The position numbers and the translations under genes were made by a program. A stretch of 64,000 nt of DNA from Rhodanobacter sp. Soil772 (lineage in GTDB: Bacteria > Pseudomonadota > Gammaproteobacteria > Xanthomonadales > Rhodanobacteraceae). Positions 18,117 to 25,599 of this stretch are shown here, one piece after another (positions within the stretch are counted from its first letter, which is position 1; each line of letters begins with the position of its first letter). Location: the NCBI RefSeq assembly GCF_001428385.1, contig NZ_LMSK01000002.1, positions 402,704-466,703 on the forward strand. Direction: 5' to 3'. The notes under the pieces were generated by a model that was not told where the DNA came from, searched no databases, and saw nothing but the letters and a program-made list of their open reading frames with translations.

Positions 18117-18233
18117 ATGTCGAGAACCGAATCCACCGAGCGCGATCCCAATGCCGAACTGCATGGCTTCGAACCGTTGCGCGTGACGCTGGCGCTGGGC
18201 GCCCTGCTGCTCGGCCTGCTGCTCGGCCTTTGA
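18117..18233 (+). CDS. Micro-ORF, 38-residue predicted membrane peptide
   Basis: ATG at 18117 has GGAG seven bases upstream. The peptide begins with a polar, acidic stretch (SRTESTERDPNAELHGFEP) and ends with one hydrophobic segment rich in Leu/Gly/Ala (LRVTLALGALLLGLLLGL) that could span the membrane. I do not recognise it. It is divergent from the response regulator and is followed ten bases later by a second micro-ORF, then by a terminator at 18406, so the three look like a small transcription unit. Short length leaves real doubt. Confidence 0.55.
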   Translation: MSRTESTERDPNAELHGFEPLRVTLALGALLLGLLLGL

Positions 18234-18243
18234 GGCGAACGCC

Positions 18244-18363
18244 ATGCGCAAACCCAGTTTCATCGACCCATTCGCCGTGGAAGGCATCGGTGCGCCCGGC
18301 ACGAAAGGAATCGTGCCGGGCGCGGGGCCAGAACAGACCGATCCCGACTGGCAACCCGTGTAG
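18244..18363 (+). CDS. Micro-ORF, 39-residue peptide
   Basis: ATG at 18244 is preceded by GAGG at good spacing and follows the previous micro-ORF by ten bases. The peptide is soluble-looking, rich in Gly and Pro with internal similarity (GIGAPGTKGIVPGAG), and ends in an acidic Trp-containing tail (EQTDPDWQPV). It has no cysteine and no recognised family. Its position between a well-placed ribosome site and a strong terminator supports expression; function is unknown. Confidence 0.5.
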   Translation: MRKPSFIDPFAVEGIGAPGTKGIVPGAGPEQTDPDWQPV

Positions 18364-18405
18364 CCGCCCCACCATCCGCATTCCGTCCCGCATGGTGGTT
18401 GCTTT

Positions 18406-18429
18406 CCCCTCGTTGCGAGGGGATTTTTT
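18406..18429 (+). terminator. Rho-independent terminator after the micro-ORFs
   Basis: Perfect 7-bp stem CCCCTCG (18406-18412) / CGAGGGG (18416-18422) with a TTG loop, followed by ATTTTTT. A second weaker stem (CCACCAT 18369-18375 / ATGGTGG 18392-18398) lies just upstream. Confidence 0.85.
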
Positions 18430-18513
18430 CGACCATGAACCGGACAGGGTTGCGGCCTGCGCCCGTTCATAATTCTGCGGGGAACCAAACCGGATCACCC
18501 CGGTCAGTATTAG

Positions 18514-18668
18514 TGATTGGTACCGTTCCTCTTGCCGTGGAACGTGCCGGCACGGCAGCCGATCTCCCTGTGAAACGGCCGTGCCGGCACACCAATCAAT
18601 GGTGTTTCCTCTCACGTCTACGATGACGCTTGTCCCGACGCAGCCGTTCACTGCGTCGGGATTTTTAT
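18514..18668 (+). ncRNA. Candidate structured small RNA
   Basis: Nested pairing predicts a three-way junction: outer stem TGATTGGT (18514-18521) / ACCAATCA (18591-18598); hairpin 1 GTTCC (18525-18529) / GGAAC (18539-18543); hairpin 2 a perfect 13-bp stem (18544-18556 with 18578-18590) and a 21-base loop. A strong terminator at 18634-18666 follows on the same strand and no credible ORF lies between. A TATTAG at 18508-18513 could be a -10 element, but no convincing -35 is seen. No known RNA family is recognised. Alternatively, the repeated GTGCCGGCAC palindrome (18544, 18581) is a pair of protein-binding sites. Confidence 0.4.
18634..18666 (+). terminator. Strong Rho-independent terminator
   Basis: Perfect 10-bp stem CCCGACGCAG (18634-18643) / CTGCGTCGGG (18651-18660) with a 7-base loop, followed by ATTTTT. 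No protein gene on the + strand ends nearby, which supports a non-coding transcript upstream. Confidence 0.85.
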
Positions 18669-18715
18669 GCGCGAGTGTTTTGTGGCGAACGCCGCCGATG
18701 GCTGACGCTCAGCCG

Positions 18716-18771
18716 ATCGCCTTGCGCATGGCGGCGGACTCGCCTATCCAATCGCCTTGCGCATGGCGGCG
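18716..18771. repeat. 21-bp direct repeat at the 3' end of rpe
   Basis: The same 21 bp (ATCGCCTTGCG followed by CATGGCGGCG) occurs at 18716-18736 and 18751-18771, 35 bp apart. The inner copy encodes the last codons of rpe; the outer copy, out of frame, encodes the same A-A-M-R-K-A-I-G ending plus a stop. This looks like a small local duplication that moved the stop codon. Confidence 0.8.
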
Positions 18772-19412
18772 ATTTCGGCGCGGTAATCCGCCGCGTGGAA
18801 GATCGCCGAGCCGGCCACGAAGGTGTCGGCGCCGGCCGCGGCGATCGCGCCGATGTTCTGCGCGGTGACGCCGCCGTCGATCTCCAGCCGGATCGCACGG
18901 CCGCTGGCGTCGATGCGCGCGCGCGCTTGGCGCAGTTTTTCCAGCGCGCCGGGGATGAACTTCTGCCCGCCGAAGCCCGGGTTCACCGACATGATCAGGA
19001 TCAGGTCGAGCTTGTCCATCACGTAGTCCAGGTAGTCCAGCGGCGTGGCCGGGTTGAACACCAGCCCGGCCTGGCAGCCCGACTCCTTGATCAGGCCCAG
19101 CGTGCGGTCGATGTGCTCGCTCGCTTCCGGATGGAAGCTGATCAGGCTGGCGCCGGCCTTGGCGAAGTCCGGCACGATGCGGTCGACCGGCTTGACCATC
19201 AGGTGCACGTCGACCGGCGCGGTGATGCCGTATTTGCGAAGCGACTGCAGCACCATCGGCCCGATCGTGAGGTTCGGCACGTAATGGTTGTCCATCACGT
19301 CGAAGTGCACCCAGTCGGCACCGGCGGCCAGCGCCGCGGCGGTGTCTTCGCCGAGCCGCGCGAAATCGGCGGCGAGGATGGATGGGGCGATGACGGGAGC
19401 TTGCTTGGTCAT
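18744..19412 (-). CDS. rpe: Ribulose-phosphate 3-epimerase
   Basis: Cytosolic pentose-phosphate enzyme interconverting ribulose 5-phosphate and xylulose 5-phosphate. At 222 residues it is full length, a TIM barrel with the family signatures [60 protein letters not shown] and LEIDGGV. Catalytic aspartates lie in HFDVMD and EIDGGV. ATG at 19412 is the natural start. The last codons are duplicated downstream (18716-18736), so the present stop may have been created by that event. Confidence 0.97.
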   Translation of the reverse strand: MTKQAPVIAPSILAADFARLGEDTAAALAAGADWVHFDVMDNHYVPNLTIGPMVLQSLRKYGITAPVDVHLMVKPVDRIVPDFAKAGASLISFHPEASEHIDRTLGLIKESGCQAGLVFNPATPLDYLDYVMDKLDLILIMSVNPGFGGQKFIPGALEKLRQARARIDASGRAIRLEIDGGVTAQNIGAIAAAGADTFVAGSAIFHAADYRAEIAAMRKAIG

Positions 19413-19468
19413 GGTGAGGCCGAGATTGAGGACGAGTGCCAAGTCTGCCACGACGTCGCTGCCGGGCT

Positions 19469-19570
19469 CCTCCCCCTGCGCAGCAGGGGGAGGTTGGGAG
19501 GGGGTGCGCTTTTTGACTTGAAGATCAAGAGCAACCCCTCCCCGACCCTCCCCTGCTTTGCAGGGGAGGG
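19469..19570. repeat. Composite palindromic intergenic repeat
   Basis: Two 11-bp hairpins flank the element: 19469-19479 with 19483-19493, and 19546-19556 with 19560-19570, both of C-rich CCTCCCC/GGGGAGG type. The segment between them is itself roughly palindromic (GGGAGGGGGTGCGCTTTTTGA against AAGAGCAACCCCTCCC). It lies between rpe and djlA. Related C/G-rich hairpins occur inside lpd and aceF. Confidence 0.75.
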
Positions 19571-19582
19571 AGAATATCTTGC

Positions 19583-20401
19583 CTACTTGAACCCGCGCAT
19601 TTCCTTGATCCGGTCGTACGCGGCGTTGATCTCGCTGGCGCGCGACTCGGCGCGCTTGCGCATGTCTTCGGGCAGGTCGCCGAGGCGGTCGGGGTGGTGT
19701 TCGGAGATCAGCTTGCGGTAGGCACGCTTCACCGCGCGGTCGTCGGCATTGCGCTCGATGCCGAGCACCGCGTACGGGTCCGGCCCCTGCGGCGCGCGCT
19801 GCGGCGGCGCATAGCCGCCGCCGGTGCCGTAGGCCCGGCCCTGACTGTAACCGCGCGATCCGCCGGCACCGGCGTTCCACGCGTAGCCCTTCATCGCCAT
19901 CAGCGCCATCAGCTCCATCTCGCTGACCCGCAGCGCGAACGCCAGCTGGTGCAGGATCGCCATCTTCTCCGGCGGCGGGTTGCCCTCGGCCAGCACGGTC
20001 TCGATCACCACGTCGAGCACCGGAAACGCGTGGTCGCGGCGCAGGCCGACCCAGTTGCGCAGCGCGTTGATGGTCTGGCTGACGTCGAACTCCGGCTGCT
20101 TGCCGACGTTGAAGCTGACCACCGCCTGCTTGCGCAGCTCCGCGTCCAGATTCATCCGGGTCATCAGGCGCTCGGCGACCGCGATCTCCTGTTCCGACAC
20201 GCGGCCGTCGGACTTCGACACCGCGCCGAGCAGGGTGAACAGCGGGCCGACGAAGCCGCCGGCTTCCGGCGTGGCGTTCTTGCGCCGGCTGTAGCGCAGG
20301 TTGTCGAAGATGAAACCGATCACCGCGCCGGTGACGGCACCGGGCAAGTGGCCGATGAGCAGGCCGAAGAACGCGAACCACAACGTATAGGTGTAACTCA
20401 T
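19583..20401 (-). CDS. djlA: Co-chaperone DjlA (TerB-like and J domains)
   Basis: Membrane-anchored DnaK co-chaperone of 272 residues. An N-terminal hydrophobic segment ([20 protein letters not shown]), a TerB-like helical domain ([19 protein letters not shown]...), a Gly-rich linker and a C-terminal J domain from about residue 205 with the essential HPD (SEHHPDRLG) are in the usual DjlA order. It activates the DnaK ATPase at the inner face of the membrane. The start overlaps the cytochrome stop by 4 bases. Confidence 0.93.
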   Translation of the reverse strand: MSYTYTLWFAFFGLLIGHLPGAVTGAVIGFIFDNLRYSRRKNATPEAGGFVGPLFTLLGAVSKSDGRVSEQEIAVAERLMTRMNLDAELRKQAVVSFNVGKQPEFDVSQTINALRNWVGLRRDHAFPVLDVVIETVLAEGNPPPEKMAILHQLAFALRVSEMELMALMAMKGYAWNAGAGGSRGYSQGRAYGTGGGYAPPQRAPQGPDPYAVLGIERNADDRAVKRAYRKLISEHHPDRLGDLPEDMRKRAESRASEINAAYDRIKEMRGFK

Positions 20402-20712
20402 GGCTGCCCTTGCGGCTGCGGCGGCTGTGCGCTGTACCAGCGCGCCAGCGCGTCGAGTTCGGCGTCGCTGACCGGGCCGATCGCAGCGCGCATCACCGGC
20501 ACGTTGCGGCGGCCGTCGCGGTACTGCTTCAGCGCGTCGCGCAGGTAGCCCAGCCGCTGCCCGGCCAGGTGCGGCACGCCGGGCATGCCGGCATGGCCAT
20601 TGGCGCCGTGGCAGGCCGCGCACAGGCCCAGCCGCGCGGGCGGCGTCGGCGTCTGCGCGCGGATGGGGAGGGCGGCGAGCAGGCAGAGCGCCGCGATCAA
20701 GAGCCTACTCAT
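20398..20712 (-). CDS. Small periplasmic c-type cytochrome
   Basis: Protein of 104 residues: signal peptide ([19 protein letters not shown]), one haem-binding CAACH near residue 32, and a Met in the distal half ([16 protein letters not shown]) that can be the axial ligand, the class I cytochrome c pattern. It probably carries electrons in the periplasm; partners are not evident. It is translationally coupled to djlA (ATGA overlap), a pairing that may be shared transcription rather than shared function. Confidence 0.88.
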   Translation of the reverse strand: MSRLLIAALCLLAALPIRAQTPTPPARLGLCAACHGANGHAGMPGVPHLAGQRLGYLRDALKQYRDGRRNVPVMRAAIGPVSDAELDALARWYSAQPPQPQGQP

Positions 20713-20943
20713 GATCTGCCAATGGTTCGCGTTGAGTTGCTGTGGCTGCCGGGTGGTGGCGCGTGACGCAGCGCCTGACTGGCCGTCAGGTCAAGTCGCG
20801 CGCTGCCGCCTGACGGCCGCAGCGGCTCAACCCTCCGGGCCGCGGCGCGGGCCATTGGCAGATCATGAGCAGGCTCTGAGATTCGCATCGGCAACACATG
20901 GGGCCAAGGATCGCCAATTCTAGCAGCGCTCCGGGGCCGCGTT

Positions 20944-20975
20944 TCCGGCGCCCCGGCCGCAGCAGCTAGAATGGG
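20944..20975 (+). promoter_or_regulatory. Possible sigma-70 promoter for purC
   Basis: TTCCGG and TAGAAT (starting at 20966) are spaced about 18 bases and sit some 35 bases before the purC start. The -35 is a poor match. The rest of the 292-base gap 20713-21004 shows only short inverted repeats around 20780-20830. Confidence 0.3.
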
Positions 20976-21004
20976 CGCCTCCCCGCCACGTGGAACCCGC
21001 TGCC

Positions 21005-21901
21005 GTGCCCACCACCCTGCCGCAATCGAACCTGCCCGGTCTTGAACTGATCCACCGCGGCAAGGTGCGCGATGTGTACGCGTTGTCCGACGATCGATTG
21101 CTGATGGTCGCCACCGACCGGCTGTCGGCGTTCGATGTGGTGATGCCGAATCCGATCCCGGGCAAGGGCGAGATGCTCACCCAGATCTCCAATTTCTGGT
21201 TCGGCAAGACCGCGCACCTGGTACCGAACCACCTGCTCGACGTGCCGCTGGCCGAGGTGCTGCCGCCCGGTACCGACCTCAAGCTGTACGAGAAACGCGC
21301 GGTGGTGACGCGGCGGCTGAAGCCGGTGCCGGTGGAGGCGATCGCGCGCGGCTACCTGATCGGTTCCGGCTGGAAGGATTACCAAGCGACCGGTTCGCTG
21401 TGCGGCATCGCGCTGCCCGCCGGCCTCAAGCAGGCGCAGCAACTGCCCGCGCCGATCTTCACGCCGTCGACCAAGGCCGCCGTGGGCGATCACGACCAGA
21501 ACGTCAGCTTCGACGCGGTGGTGGACGCGGTCGGCGCCGACCTGGCCAACCAGGTGCGCGACGCCACGCTGGCGATCTACCAGTGGGCAGCCGCCTATGC
21601 GGCCGAACGCGGCATCATCATCGCCGACACCAAGTTCGAGTTCGGCACCGACGCCAGCGGCAAGCTGTACGTGATGGACGAGATGCTGACGCCGGATTCC
21701 TCGCGCTTCTGGCCGGCCGACGAATACCGCGTCGGGATCAGCCCGCCCAGCTACGACAAGCAGTTCGTGCGCGACTGGCTGGAGACGCAGGATTGGAACA
21801 AGACCGCGCCCGGCCCGGTGATTCCGGACGAGGTGATCGCCCGCACCGCCGCCAAATACACCGAGGCTTTGCAACGGTTGGCCGGCATCCGGCTCGACTG
21901 A
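21005..21901 (+). CDS. purC: Phosphoribosylaminoimidazole-succinocarboxamide synthase
   Basis: ATP-dependent purine enzyme (SAICAR synthetase) of about 298 residues. Family blocks: [11 protein letters not shown] (ATP-binding), [51 protein letters not shown] and [14 protein letters not shown]. Start choice: GTG at 21005 gives the usual M-P-T-T-L-P-Q beginning; GTG at 20990 in the same frame adds five residues and cannot be excluded. It is the first gene of a short rightward cluster. Confidence 0.96.
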   Translation: MPTTLPQSNLPGLELIHRGKVRDVYALSDDRLLMVATDRLSAFDVVMPNPIPGKGEMLTQISNFWFGKTAHLVPNHLLDVPLAEVLPPGTDLKLYEKRAVVTRRLKPVPVEAIARGYLIGSGWKDYQATGSLCGIALPAGLKQAQQLPAPIFTPSTKAAVGDHDQNVSFDAVVDAVGADLANQVRDATLAIYQWAAAYAAERGIIIADTKFEFGTDASGKLYVMDEMLTPDSSRFWPADEYRVGISPPSYDKQFVRDWLETQDWNKTAPGPVIPDEVIARTAAKYTEALQRLAGIRLD

Positions 21902-21923
21902 ACTTCCAACGGGGGGACATGCC

Positions 21924-22394
21924 ATGCGCACCATGCAGGACTGGCTCGACAGCTACAGCGGCGACCATCAGAACCCGACCAACCAGATCTTCCACTGGTT
22001 CTGCGTGCCGCCGATCGTGTGGTCGGTGATCGCGCTGCTGTGGGCGATTCCGGTGCCGGCCGCATTCGCCCGCCCCGGCGCGTGGGCGGTGCTGGTGATG
22101 GTGCTGGCGTTCTACTGGTACTGGAAGCGCTCGCACCGGCTGGCGGTCGGCCTGCTGATCGTGTTCGGCCTGCTCGGCCTGCTCACCAACTTCCTGTACG
22201 CGCAGCTCGGCGCCGCGCAGCTGTGTTATCTGGCGATCGGCGTGTTCGTGGCCGCCTGGATCGGCCAGTTCATCGGGCACAAGTTCGAGGGGCGCAAACC
22301 CAGCTTTCTCACCGATCTTTCCTACCTGCTGATCGGCCCGGCCTGGCTGATGGCCAAGCTGCTGCGCAAACTGGGATTCAAGCAAGTCACATGA
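21924..22394 (+). CDS. Mpo1-like/DUF962 membrane protein
   Basis: Integral membrane protein of 156 residues. The N-terminal HQNPTNQIFHWFCVPPIVWS and the later FIGHKFEGRKPSF segment carry the conserved histidines of the Mpo1/YGL010w family, whose yeast member is an iron-dependent dioxygenase acting on 2-hydroxy fatty acids. Three to four membrane segments lie between. GGGGGGAC precedes the ATG. Bacterial function is unproven. The stop overlaps the next start (ATGA). Confidence 0.85.
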   Translation: MRTMQDWLDSYSGDHQNPTNQIFHWFCVPPIVWSVIALLWAIPVPAAFARPGAWAVLVMVLAFYWYWKRSHRLAVGLLIVFGLLGLLTNFLYAQLGAAQLCYLAIGVFVAAWIGQFIGHKFEGRKPSFLTDLSYLLIGPAWLMAKLLRKLGFKQVT

Positions 22395-22798
22395 CCACCC
22401 TGCTTACCGTGATCAGCAGCCTGCTCTGGTGGGTGCTGTACAGCAGCATGGCCGCGCTGGTGTTCGCCCTGATCGGCTGGTCCGTATTGCGCTGGACCGA
22501 ACGCTGCGCAGTGGTGTTCAACCGCATCTATCTCGCCTGCCTGCTGTGGACCATGCTCGGCCTGCTGCTGGTGGTCGGCGTGGCCGCCTACGAAGGCCAC
22601 CTGCATCCGCCCTACGGCGCGCTGCTGAGCTCCGGCCTGCTGCGCTGGATATTGGTGCTGGACATGCTGATCGGCAGCGCCCTGCTGTGGCGGCTGGTGC
22701 CGCGCATCGACGCCCGCCGTATCCGCCCCGGCAGCGCCTGCATGGCGGTGGCGGTGATCATGGCGATCAGCTTCGGCGTCGCCACCAGCCTGGCCTGA
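22391..22798 (+). CDS. Hypothetical four-helix membrane protein
   Basis: Protein of 135 residues with about four hydrophobic segments (VISSLLWWVLYSSMAALVF; LACLLWTMLGLLLVVGVAA; LLRWILVLDMLIGSALLW; AVAVIMAISFGVATSLA). No family recognised. Translationally coupled to the DUF962 gene by a 4-base overlap. Confidence 0.75.
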   Translation: MTTLLTVISSLLWWVLYSSMAALVFALIGWSVLRWTERCAVVFNRIYLACLLWTMLGLLLVVGVAAYEGHLHPPYGALLSSGLLRWILVLDMLIGSALLWRLVPRIDARRIRPGSACMAVAVIMAISFGVATSLA

Positions 22799-22840
22799 GC
22801 GCTCTGCGGAGGAGCGGGCCGCCCCGCCCCTCCACCGCGG

Positions 22841-23269
22841 TCACATGTGCGCCAGCATGCTGCCGAAGAACACCATCATGATGCCGCCGATGATCACGCC
22901 CAGCACGATGCCGATCACCAGATACACCAATTGCACCACACACGCCTTGCCGTAGCCGATCTGGCTGCCGTTCTGCGCCAGCAGCAGGTAGTTCACCACC
23001 GCGGCACCCACCAGGAACTGCACCGCCAGCGACAGCAACCCGCCGGCGCCGCCGTGCGAGACCATGCCCACGACCACCATCGCCACAGCCGCTGCGATCC
23101 AGGTCAGCACCACCGCGCCCAGCGCGCGCAGGTAGGACGGCATGTAGCCGACCACCAGCCGGAACGCCACGCTCAGCACCAGCGCCGCAAGCAGTACGCC
23201 TACGACGATCATCATCAGAATCGCGAACAGCCCCATGCCGGCCAGCGCGGCCAACGTCGAAGTACCCAT
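22841..23269 (-). CDS. Hypothetical membrane protein
   Basis: Protein of 142 residues, almost entirely hydrophobic, with about four membrane helices (LFAILMMIVVGVLLAALVL; LGAVVLTWIAAAVAMVVVG; VQFLVGAAVVNYLLLA; LVIGIVLGVIIGGIMMVFFG). AGGGGG stands upstream of the ATG at 23269. Family unknown. Convergent with the preceding rightward cluster. Confidence 0.75.
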   Translation of the reverse strand: MGTSTLAALAGMGLFAILMMIVVGVLLAALVLSVAFRLVVGYMPSYLRALGAVVLTWIAAAVAMVVVGMVSHGGAGGLLSLAVQFLVGAAVVNYLLLAQNGSQIGYGKACVVQLVYLVIGIVLGVIIGGIMMVFFGSMLAHM

Positions 23270-23426
23270 ACAACCCCCTAGTCAGTGGAAGGAAAACCGC
23301 CCGGCGACATCCCCATGCCGTCCGCTCTCCCCGGCGGTGGCGCCAGCCTAGCCGATGGCCGCGCCGGCGTCTCCCGCGGCGAGATTCAGCCGCGCTATAT
23401 CATCGGGCCGCCATGCGAGACACGTG

Positions 23427-24776
23427 ATGAGCCTGCGCAGCCTGTTTGTCGACTTCAACAGTTACTTCGCCTCGGTCGAACAGCACGAGGACCCGAGCCT
23501 GCGTGGACGCCCGGTGGGCGTGGCGCCGGTGGCGGCCGAAACCACCAGCCTGATCGCCGCCAGTTACGAGGCCAAGGCGTTCGGCGTCGGCACCGGCACG
23601 ATGGTGCGCGAGGCGCGACGGCGCTGCCCCGGCATCCAGATCCGCGTGGCGCGGCCGGAACGCTACGTGGTCTGGCATCACCGGTTGATGGAAGCGATCG
23701 ACCACGCGATTCCGGTGGGCCGGGTCGGCTCGATCGACGAGGTGGCCTGCGAGCTGGTCGGCCGCCAGCGCCGACGCGAGGTCGCCGAGGAAATCGCGCA
23801 ACAGGTGAAGAATGAAGTGGCGCTGGCCGCACCCGGCGGCGCGATCCGCTGCTCGATCGGCATCGCGCCAAACGATTTCCTGGCCAAGACCGCCTCGGAC
23901 ATGAAGAAGCCCGACGGCCTCACCGTGATCGAACTGGCCGACCTGCCACACGCACTGCACGGGTTGGAGCTGCGCGACCTGTGCGGCATCGGTCCGTCGA
24001 TGGAAGCGCGCCTGCACGAAGCCGGCATCACCACCGTGGCTCAGCTCACCGCCGCCGACAAGCACCGCCTGCGGCACGCCTGGGGCGGCATCGAGGGCGA
24101 ACGCATGTGGGGCCTGCTGCGCGGCGCCTGGCTGCCGACCGCGCCCACCGAACGCGGCTCGATCGGCCACTCGCATGTACTCGGTCCGGAACTGCGCACG
24201 CCCGTCGGCGCCCGCGCGGTGCTGAAAAAGCTGCTGGTAAAAGCCGCCATGCGCATGCGCCGCGAGGAAATGCTCAGCGGCGCCATGGCCGTGCGCATCC
24301 GCTTCATCGGCCACGACCAGCGCTGGGAACGCGACCTCGCCTTCGACCCCACCGACGACAGCCGCGAACTGCTGCGCCTGCTCAACGGCGTACTCGACAG
24401 CGGCAATCGCCGCCACCCACTGCCCGGCCCCGCCAACGCCACCCCGCTGTCCGTCAGCGTGACCCTGATGCGCCTGGTGCCGCGCACGCAAAGCAGCGGC
24501 TCGCTGTTCGCACCGACGCAAGACACCCGCCGCGTCGACGCGCTCGTCGACCGCATCAACAACAAATTCGGCTACAACAAACTCTACTTCGGCAGCATGC
24601 AGCTGGCGCTGGAACACGACGCCGCGCCGATGCGCATCCCGTTCAATCGGGTGCCCGACACCGACAGCGAAAACGAAGCCGGCCACGACCCGCTCTGGCT
24701 GCAATCGCTGAACCGGTTCAAGGCGATAGCCGAGGGGGAGCATCGGCGGCGGGAGCGCGGTGGAAAGGGAAATTAA
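23427..24776 (+). CDS. Y-family DNA polymerase (DinB-like paralog)
   Basis: Translesion polymerase of 449 residues. Catalytic carboxylates are present: D9 (LFVDFNSYFASVEQ), D104 and E105 (GSIDEVAC). Other blocks: AASYEAKAFGVGTGTMV, CSIGIAPNDFLAKTASDMKKPDG, LCGIGPSMEARL. A little-finger domain follows, with a longer C-terminal region than the 350-residue DinB. It is distinct from the canonical dinB at 34577. ATG at 23427 (GTG at 23424 is also possible) begins just before the conserved first strand. No imuA or lexA-like gene adjoins it. Confidence 0.88.
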   Translation: MSLRSLFVDFNSYFASVEQHEDPSLRGRPVGVAPVAAETTSLIAASYEAKAFGVGTGTMVREARRRCPGIQIRVARPERYVVWHHRLMEAIDHAIPVGRVGSIDEVACELVGRQRRREVAEEIAQQVKNEVALAAPGGAIRCSIGIAPNDFLAKTASDMKKPDGLTVIELADLPHALHGLELRDLCGIGPSMEARLHEAGITTVAQLTAADKHRLRHAWGGIEGERMWGLLRGAWLPTAPTERGSIGHSHVLGPELRTPVGARAVLKKLLVKAAMRMRREEMLSGAMAVRIRFIGHDQRWERDLAFDPTDDSRELLRLLNGVLDSGNRRHPLPGPANATPLSVSVTLMRLVPRTQSSGSLFAPTQDTRRVDALVDRINNKFGYNKLYFGSMQLALEHDAAPMRIPFNRVPDTDSENEAGHDPLWLQSLNRFKAIAEGEHRRRERGGKGN

Positions 24777-24889
24777 CGTACGAACACCCTCCCCATCATT
24801 AAATAATATAGGGTTACTCACTAAGAGCGCCTTACGCTAGTGATCACCTGATCCATTCACAGAAACTCACACCTGCTTTCTGTTGTTAC

Positions 24890-25555
24890 CTATGCACCGC
24901 GTATATGCTTCCATTTTCGTACATCGGCATGCATCCGTCGCAAATCCCGTCGCGTTTCCGGATCAAGAGACCTAATCCGACCCCTGACAAATCGCTCAGC
25001 ACCCTGATCGCTCTTCAGTCCGTTACAACGAGCACACGCGAGAACAATATTCTGAATATCCCATGATCCGCCATGAGCTACCGGCACCAAGTGATCACGC
25101 TGAAAGCGACGTGGGCCAATATTTGGAAATGGATCGAAGCAGTAGTAGCACCGCGAGCCCTGAACCACGCAGAGCGCCTGGACATCTTCGTTACGGAGTG
25201 AACCGCCAGCAGCCTTAATGTTGCGACGACGACGCATCACTGTGGCTTCTAGCCCATCCTCTGAGCACAACCGCCTAAGGTTCCAAGAATTCTGTCTATC
25301 CATCTGAACAAAAAGAGCTGGCATCAAGCTCTCAGTCCACGATGGTGAAGGACCAAAACACGTCTCGTGCGCATCAATAGAAATTATTATTTGACCGCAA
25401 GCTACGCACACACCGTAACGCTCTATGTACGCCAAGGTGGCAACAGACATTCCATAATCAATCGAACTATCCACGCGGTAAACTACGTGAAAGGTACCAG
25501 TTCGCTGATGCAATGTTGGGCCCAGTTCATAGGGGCAACGAATAGTTGACTTCAT
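24890..25555 (-). CDS. HNH endonuclease
   Basis: Predicted nuclease of 221 residues. An N-terminal CxxC (CVACGQ) and later Cys/His suggest a zinc site; the C-terminal HNH domain has CYYC, then RDHLVPVAHGGSWDIQNIVLA with the general-base His in DHLVP, and CARCNGLKSD as the second Cys pair. The gene and its flanks (about 24777-25600) are clearly lower in GC than the rest of the window, so it was probably acquired. No restriction-modification or phage partner adjoins it. The Shine-Dalgarno is weak. Confidence 0.85.
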   Translation of the reverse strand: MKSTIRCPYELGPTLHQRTGTFHVVYRVDSSIDYGMSVATLAYIERYGVCVACGQIIISIDAHETCFGPSPSWTESLMPALFVQMDRQNSWNLRRLCSEDGLEATVMRRRRNIKAAGGSLRNEDVQALCVVQGSRCYYCFDPFPNIGPRRFQRDHLVPVAHGGSWDIQNIVLACARCNGLKSDQGAERFVRGRIRSLDPETRRDLRRMHADVRKWKHIRGA

Positions 25556-25599
25556 GTCAAATCATCCGCTGGGGTAAGGTCGAACCAAATCGTACTGCC

